A stretch of DNA of 64,000 nt from Mangifera indica. Lineage: Eukaryota; Streptophyta; Magnoliopsida; Sapindales; Anacardiaceae. Below the pieces are notes generated by a model. That model worked only from the letters and a program-made list of their open reading frames with translations, was not told the DNA's origin and searched no databases. Both the position numbers and the translations under genes were made by a program. Shown here one piece after another: positions 57,900-64,000 of this stretch. Positions within the stretch are counted from its first letter, which is position 1. Each line of letters opens with the position of its first letter. The stretch lies in NCBI RefSeq assembly GCF_011075055.1, contig NC_058143.1:8323057-8387056 (forward strand). Direction: 5' to 3'.

Positions 57900-60800
57900 A
57901 GTGTGGGAATTCTAAGATTGGTAGAATTTAATGAAATTCTCATCCAGAATAAATATTGACGCAATTAGATTAAAGTTTAAAATGTCAAACATTTGTGTCA
58001 TGGAAGATGATTGGGAACATAGTGAACTTTCGATTCTATGTCTTATGTGAGATATTTTAAAATTTTAATGCGTAATTGCGACAATTGATATGTATTTGAT
58101 TGCAATGATAGCGTTGTGTTTGATAGATATGTCTCTGAGATCTAGTTAACCATAACATCTTAGAAAATGATGACTGATTTGAATGAGAATAATACTAAAT
58201 AAAGATAATTAAACCATGTGGCATTTGAAATGCACAATATCCTAGATGAGCAAAAGGCTTTGGAAGCTGTAGATCAGGTTAAGATAGAGTTGTGGCTGAC
58301 TAAGGGATAAAACGCAAATGAGTGCCTTACACAAACATGATGTGGACACGCATCACGCATGTAAGAAGCAAGATCCACTTCGTGTGATATCTTGATCAGT
58401 TTCATGAATAACGATCTGGTATATGAGTACTAGTAATGTTCAACTACATATGTCATAAGTATGATTTTAGTTAAAAAGTTTGGAAAAACTGCAGTCCTCA
58501 AATAAAGACAGTTGATTATTGAATTTGATTGAATGTCGAATCTAATCATGAAACTAAAGTCAGCTACGCGTAACCTGATACATGAACAATAGGTTCATTT
58601 AGAAAAACGATTTCTTCTCAATAGTGAGAGTGTATAAAGGTACATATGACCCACAGTGAGGAAATAAGGACTTTTGTTAGTTGTTCTAGCCACATAAAAT
58701 TGGAGGACAAGCGCCTTTGAGGCAGCTGAATTTAATACTTATGCATACGTTATAGAATCAATTTTTTAAAGTGAGTGGCTCAAGTCCTAATATAGGAAGA
58801 AGATCGTTTAATGCTCAAAGAATAAGAACAATGAATTGAAATGAGAAGAGTGGCAAAAGTACTAGAAGAAGAGACGAAAACAAGATGAATAGTTACAATA
58901 CAAACAACAAGAATTATATCCACTGTGAATAAATAGAGCTGGAAATGATAGTCTTGTTTAAAATCAAGTGATGAAACTTTGATTTTCTAGTACTGTGATA
59001 TTAACTGAGTATTATCTTACGTGGATTATGGACTCAGAAGCCACTGACTAAGTAGTTCATAATAGAAGATCTTTAATAGATTTCTGTCACATTTTGAATA
59101 AAGTGAATTGGATATATGTAGGCAACAACACAAAGGTTGTAGTAAGAGGAATAGACACGAGCAAATAAGTTTTACAGATGATCAAATCCTATACCTACAC
59201 GAAATCTAATATGCTCCAAATATTCAACAAATCTTGGTCAAAGTATTTATTCTTCTTAAACTAGGATATAATTTGAATTTCTCTAGGTGTTTTATTGAAA
59301 TGTGATAGAATTGATTTTTACAAGATTTGGTTTGTTGGTTGAATAGTTATATGGTGTTTGTCACCTTACATTTTTGATAATGTTAAGTTTTTCATTATTT
59401 GCTTCTCCTATGTGTATGAAGATGAATGCAAATTTATGGCATGTTACATTAGAGCGTGTTGGCCAAGATGGGTTGAATAAATTGGCCTATGAAAGTTTAT
59501 TAGGAACTTTCACATAAATAGAATTGTCCATATGTAAGCATTGTCTAGTTGGAAAAACTTCTAGAAAACCATTTGACAAAGCTATATGAGTTTGACTTCC
59601 TTTACAATTTATATACTTAGGTATATATATTTTCCTATGAATGTAAAGTTTGAGAATGTATCTCATATTTCATTACTAGTGATGATAACAATGCTCGATT
59701 CAGTCTTGTCTACTTGATCTCCTATAAGTCAGAAGCAGTAGACTACTTTAGACGCTATATATAATTAAGGTTGAGAATCAATTAGACAAAATAGATAAGA
59801 GTTTTATGAACTCACCGAGGTCTTGAGCGTTTGTTCCAAAAGTTCAAAAAACTGATTAATGAAATAAATAGTATGGTAAATAGTAATTCCAAAACTTTGC
59901 AACAACCAGTATAATGAAGAAGAGTAATTGAACTCTATTGGAAATGGTTAAGTTAATGAAAGTGCAAGCAAAATGTCAAGTCACTTTGTGATGATATGAT
60001 ATTTATTGCTGCTTGAGAACTTAACCGATTGCCTACTAATCCAATTGCTTCCACTCCCTATGAGTTATGGTTATGTAGAAAATCTTAGTTAATTGATTGC
60101 AACCTTAGTGGTTAGCAATGTCTATCCATAACTTTTCCTATAAGTTTGAATAATTGGGACTAAGAAGAAATGAATGTATCTTTATCAGATACGATGAGCA
60201 CTCCAAAAGGTATGTGTTCATTAGGGAGGATTTCGTTGGAAGATTAACTGAACTTGTATTAGCGATACTACATTCATAGAGGATATTTTGCTTAATAGGG
60301 ATAATGTTGATAAAAGGTTTTATCTGAATGAGATGAGAAAAGAATAAGGATAGGTATATCTTAACGACCATTAGTTGAGTCCTAAAAACTGAGACCTATA
60401 CTTGTTCTAGTTAGTGGGAGCAAATGCAATTGATCTCCAACCTATTTCAGATAGTGAGAGTAATGATCTTCAATTGTTTGCTTTGTTCATCTCACCCTAG
60501 TGGGAGCATTGAGATTAAGCTTTAATCTATTTCGGATAGTAGGAGCATTAAGTCTCAATTGCATAGGAGTGGACGTCCAAAAGTATTTAAGTGACGTTTT
60601 TAAAGTGAAAACAAAGTTTTCATAACCACTCCCCAAGATGATGAAGAACCTGAAATAAATGTCCCATCCTTTGATAAGAAAATTTTGAAATGCATTGGAA
60701 GAAGAGATGAAATACAAAGAAAACAAACCAATTCTAGCTTTTGGTTGACTTATCGCCAGATCAAAAATTCATTGGGAATGAATGAGTTTCCTGAATTAGT

Positions 60801-62160
60801 CGTAAGACGGATGACTCAATAAATAGATACAATTTCGCTTAATAGCAAAAAACTATACCCAATGAGAAGGTATAGATTGTGTAGAATGATATTTTCGTCA
60901 TTTATAATATTTACTTCAATGTATTTGATTCTAGCTGTAATAACACATTTGAATTTAGAATTACACCAGAGGAATGTCAAAACAATTTTCTTTAGTGGAA
61001 GACATGACAAAGAAATCTGCATGAAATAAGATATAGATTTTGTTGTTATAGGTTTGAAGCGCAGAGTGTGCGAGCTTCAAAGATATTGAATAACCTAAAA
61101 CTGTCATCTAGATACTAGTACTTGAACTTTGAGATAATTAATCAAGACCATCATGTCTATGTGACAAAGTCTGATGACAAATTTGTAATTCTATCAATGT
61201 GTATGATGATGTACATATAGCTAAAAATGATTTGAGGTAAGTGATAATCATCAAAGGATGATTGTCCATATTTTTGACTTGCAAGATGTGAGAAAACAGA
61301 ATACATATTGTGAATTTATATTTAGAGAAATTGTTTAAAGAAACTTTTGACTATGTCATAAGAGTGTAATATTCAAAAAATTCTAGAACAATCCAATATG
61401 GTATACTGTGAATCCTTTGATATTCTTGTGTCAAATAACGAATTATTGAGCCAAAAGAAAATGTCCCAAAACATAAGATAGAAACAGAGAAATGTCAAAG
61501 GTTACTTATTCAGATGCCATCAGATGTATTATGTATGCTATGGTGCGTACATGCCCAGATATTTATTTTTTGATTGGGCTGGTTAGTCGATATAAGTAAA
61601 TGTTCAAAAAATCACTGAAAGGTTGTAAGTAGAATTTTGATATTTAAAAGGCTCTATGGATGATTGATTATGTCATTGAGGATCGAACTTGCGTTTGATT
61701 GGCTATTGAGATACTAGTTGAGAAAGTGTTTTTTAAACCAACGCAAATTAAATTACGGCTAAGTTTTCTTACTCCAAAAGGGCCCATATCTTGGAGCGAT
61801 AAGAAACAGAGATGTGTAGTCGTATCCACATCGGAAGCCTAATATATAGCCTGTTCAGTAAATGTCCAAGAAACTGTTTGGTTGAGAAGATTCTTCGTGA
61901 ATCTGAGTAAACAGGACAATATTGTTGGAGCAATGATTGTCTATTGAAATGAAAAATCCTAAATTTTTATAAGAAAACGTATCGACACTAGACACAACGT
62001 AATAAGAGATTCAATTTCCAAGAGGGAAATGAACGTACAATATAATTCTACGCATAGTATAGTCATTGATTCTTTAACCGAGATTCTTTCAAGAAAAGTA
62101 TATATTGCACATGTTAAATTTCTTAGATTTCGTAAACAATGATTGATGAGTGTTGAGCTT
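57900..62160 (+). pseudogene. Copia gag-pol remnant
   Basis: Readable pieces in several frames are an LWHVTLERVG-like GAG-pre-integrase start (59434), C-x2-C-like LSTCKHCLVGKTSRKPF (59540), ASTPYELWL (60045), KTIFFSGRHDKEICM for the reverse-transcriptase KTAFLNG region (60977), DHHVYVTKSDDKFVI (61150) followed by a damaged YVDD box (YDDV), YSDAIRCIMYAMV (61508) and STSEA-YIACS (61828) of RNase H. The order GAG-INT-RT-RH defines Ty1/copia. Many stops and shifts are present. Confidence 0.8.
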
Positions 62161-63264
62161 ATATATTGTACTGATGACACAACGTCGAAAACCATGAATT
62201 TAAGTTCATTTTATGTTTTGAACTTACATCCTGAAATTCTTGGGTTTTCACTACATACACATCGTTTTTAGCTCAACAAGATTGTAATGTCACACAAGTT
62301 AGAGATTGGCTCACTCACACGAGTAATCGCCTTTGACGCTAAGAGAATGAGCAAAGATGATATATTATTCTTGAGAAATGTGATGCTGAGAGAGCATACC
62401 AATGGGAGACAAATTTCTCAAGAAAAGATTTATTGAAATAAAAATGTCGCCTTGATGATTGATCAAGATGAGGTCATAAATAGATACATTTAAAAAATGA
62501 CCGATTTGGATTCCCTATGTCCAAATAACTTGTGAATGCCAGATGTGAGTTCTTAATATAGATAAATACCTACAAGTGTAAAGATGATTAAGAACTCAGG
62601 TTAGACGTTGGGGGCAGCGACTGAACTAAGATCTGTACAGTGTTGTGAATGACATTTGAGAAAATACACACTGTAGCACATGATTCATACCATGTGTGCA
62701 TAAGTAAGACAACTAGTTAAAGTAGTGGAAGGATGAATCCCTGCTCCTTCACTGTGTGAGACTTTATGAGGATTACCTCATGTTGGTACCCTTTGACTCT
62801 TTACTGTTGTTTGATATTTACTCTTAGTGTTGCTATCTTAGCTTGGAACCTATGGCCATGCATGATTCGGTCTATGGAACATAACTAGAAAAGCAGCTAA
62901 GTTTAAATTGAGAATTTCAAGTAGAAGATAAAGACTTATATGTTACGTGTGTTTATTGGCCGACCGATCATGTCACTCATATGGAGATTGAACTTGATCA
63001 TGGATACATAGAAAAATAACACAATGAAAAATGAGGGATTAAAGAGAGCTAGTGTTATCAAGTAAGTCTGGGATGTTGCGAGCCTAACGTTTTATTTTAT
63101 TTTTATTCGGGTTGAAATGGCTATGCTATTCCTAATAGATGCATAGTATTTAGGTCCCAAGTGCAGGTTGCTCACGAGGTCGCATGACACATTTGCAAGT
63201 ATGAAACATACTGCTATATGGGATTTCTATGGCTAAGCATTTGGTTCGGGTCTTCCATCATGTG

Positions 63265-63275
63265 TGAGTGGGAGA
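63265..63275 (+). other. Polypurine tract
   Basis: GTGAGTGGGAGA directly before the 3' LTR is the expected plus-strand primer site of a Copia element. Confidence 0.75.
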
Positions 63276-63653
63276 TATTGGATTCGGGTCTACCTATGAC
63301 AGGTCGACCCAATCCGATTTGATTAACTGCCAAAGGGCACTTATTAACGATTATTAGCGGTTATTATTGGCAGTTAGACTCTTATATAAAGTCCTAACTG
63401 CCTCCTAAAGCAAAAATATATGAGATAACGCCATTTTTACAAAGAATCATTCTCTACCCAACACACAAAAACACAGATCCTGTCTCTCAAGATGAAAAGC
63501 AATACGTGAGCAAATGGTGTCGTGGAAATAGACTAACGTCAACACCTTGCATAGAATTCGAAAATGCTTCATCAAAAATTGAAACGGGTACGTGAAATTT
63601 GTATTTACGGATTTCACAGATTTTGATCCTGACATGTTTAATTATTTCCATCA
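63276..63653 (+). repeat. 3' LTR of the Copia element
   Basis: It has the same length as the 5' LTR, begins TATTGGATT and ends TTTCCATCA, followed by ATAAC. The TATATAAA box is at 63383-63390. Confidence 0.88.
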
Positions 63654-63658
63654 ATAAC

Positions 63659-64000
63659 ATATACCCTTAATGCACGTGTCAATCCAATGGCCAAGTGACA
63701 TTATGAGATCTTGCATTATTGGATATGACCTTCCATAACCATCAGGTGGATATAACTTATTGGCTTGTTTATAAGATTAGTCATATTAAGGATGTTGTGG
63801 ATGAAGTTGTAGGGATGGACACACTTATTATTGTGATTGCTTAAGGTCTTGGGATCCGAATAGAAGATAGTGACCAACCATAAGTTAAAAGATTTGTTGA
63901 GAGAGAGTACATTGGTTTTGATACCCTCTCTCGGATGAACATGATCCAATGCCTTCCTCAAGGTGGGTGGTAATTTAGTCAGCCTCAACCTACATAAGAG
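63659..64000. other. DNA flanking the Copia insertion, no gene recognised
   Basis: The overlapping 90-codon minus-strand frame (63716-63988) has no domain that I recognise. The sequence resembles noncoding retrotransposon DNA. Confidence 0.35.

Larger units (their letters stand above)
56171..63653 (+). mobile_element. Full-length Copia LTR retrotransposon, decayed
   Basis: Two 378-bp LTRs (56171-56548 and 63276-63653) enclose 6.7 kb. ATAAC stands directly outside on both sides (56166-56170 and 63654-63658), a perfect 5-bp target duplication. A TGGTATTAGAGCC binding site for initiator-tRNA-Met follows the first LTR, and GAGTGGGAGA precedes the second. Pol remnants read in Copia order: GAG-pre-integrase (59434), integrase, reverse transcriptase (60977-61230), RNase H (61508-61900). 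By hand count the LTRs differ at about 33 of 378 sites, nearly all transitions, so the insertion is old. Confidence 0.9.

Overview
The window is nuclear DNA of a flowering plant, almost certainly a eudicot. It is strongly A+T rich, has GT-AG introns, and carries three plant genes in a matrix of decayed transposable elements. I cannot name the species. No bacterial or organellar gene arrangement, CRISPR array, or tRNA or rRNA gene was seen.

Three host genes look intact, all on the minus strand. They are a RALF-type secreted peptide gene (13857-14201), a seven-exon selenium-binding protein / methanethiol oxidase gene (30612-34643) and an intronless DYW-class pentatricopeptide-repeat RNA-editing gene that resembles Arabidopsis MEF35 (49084-50919). 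They are unrelated in function and do not form a cluster.

1-13 kb: nested LTR-element debris. A minus-strand LTR (about 300-4263) is split by a second LTR element (920-3241) flanked by CTAAT. A Copia-type LTR family follows (6397-7860 and 9290-10830). Between those two copies lies a minus-strand LTR that was itself hit by a 481-bp poly(A)-tailed retroposon with a 12-bp target duplication. A non-autonomous Mutator-like element (MULE) ends the stretch.

14-29 kb: a decayed transposon gene with DUF1985-like and Ulp1-protease regions (15.4-19.4 kb) that contains a roughly 290-bp tandem array of small exon-like units; another LTR of the first family (21.2-23.4 kb); a minus-strand MULE transposase pseudogene interrupted by a second non-autonomous MULE; and the 3' end of a Copia element.

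29-48 kb: the selenium-binding gene, four Tourist-like MITEs plus a partial fifth copy, a foldback element, a non-autonomous MULE with a perfect 9-bp target duplication, and a 4.9-kb MULE with long terminal inverted repeats. That MULE holds a transposase reading frame with DDE, SWIM and CCHC parts that runs through 14 stop codons without a frameshift.

49-64 kb: the PPR gene, a minus-strand Copia-type LTR, and one full-length but decayed Copia element (56171-63653) with 378-bp LTRs, ATAAC target duplications, unusual TA...CA termini and a leader dense in W-box and G-box cores.

I did not find a clearly new biological system. The most unusual signals are the nonsense-only decay of two transposon genes, the tandem exon-like array in the Ulp1 element, and the regulatory-motif array in the Copia leader.
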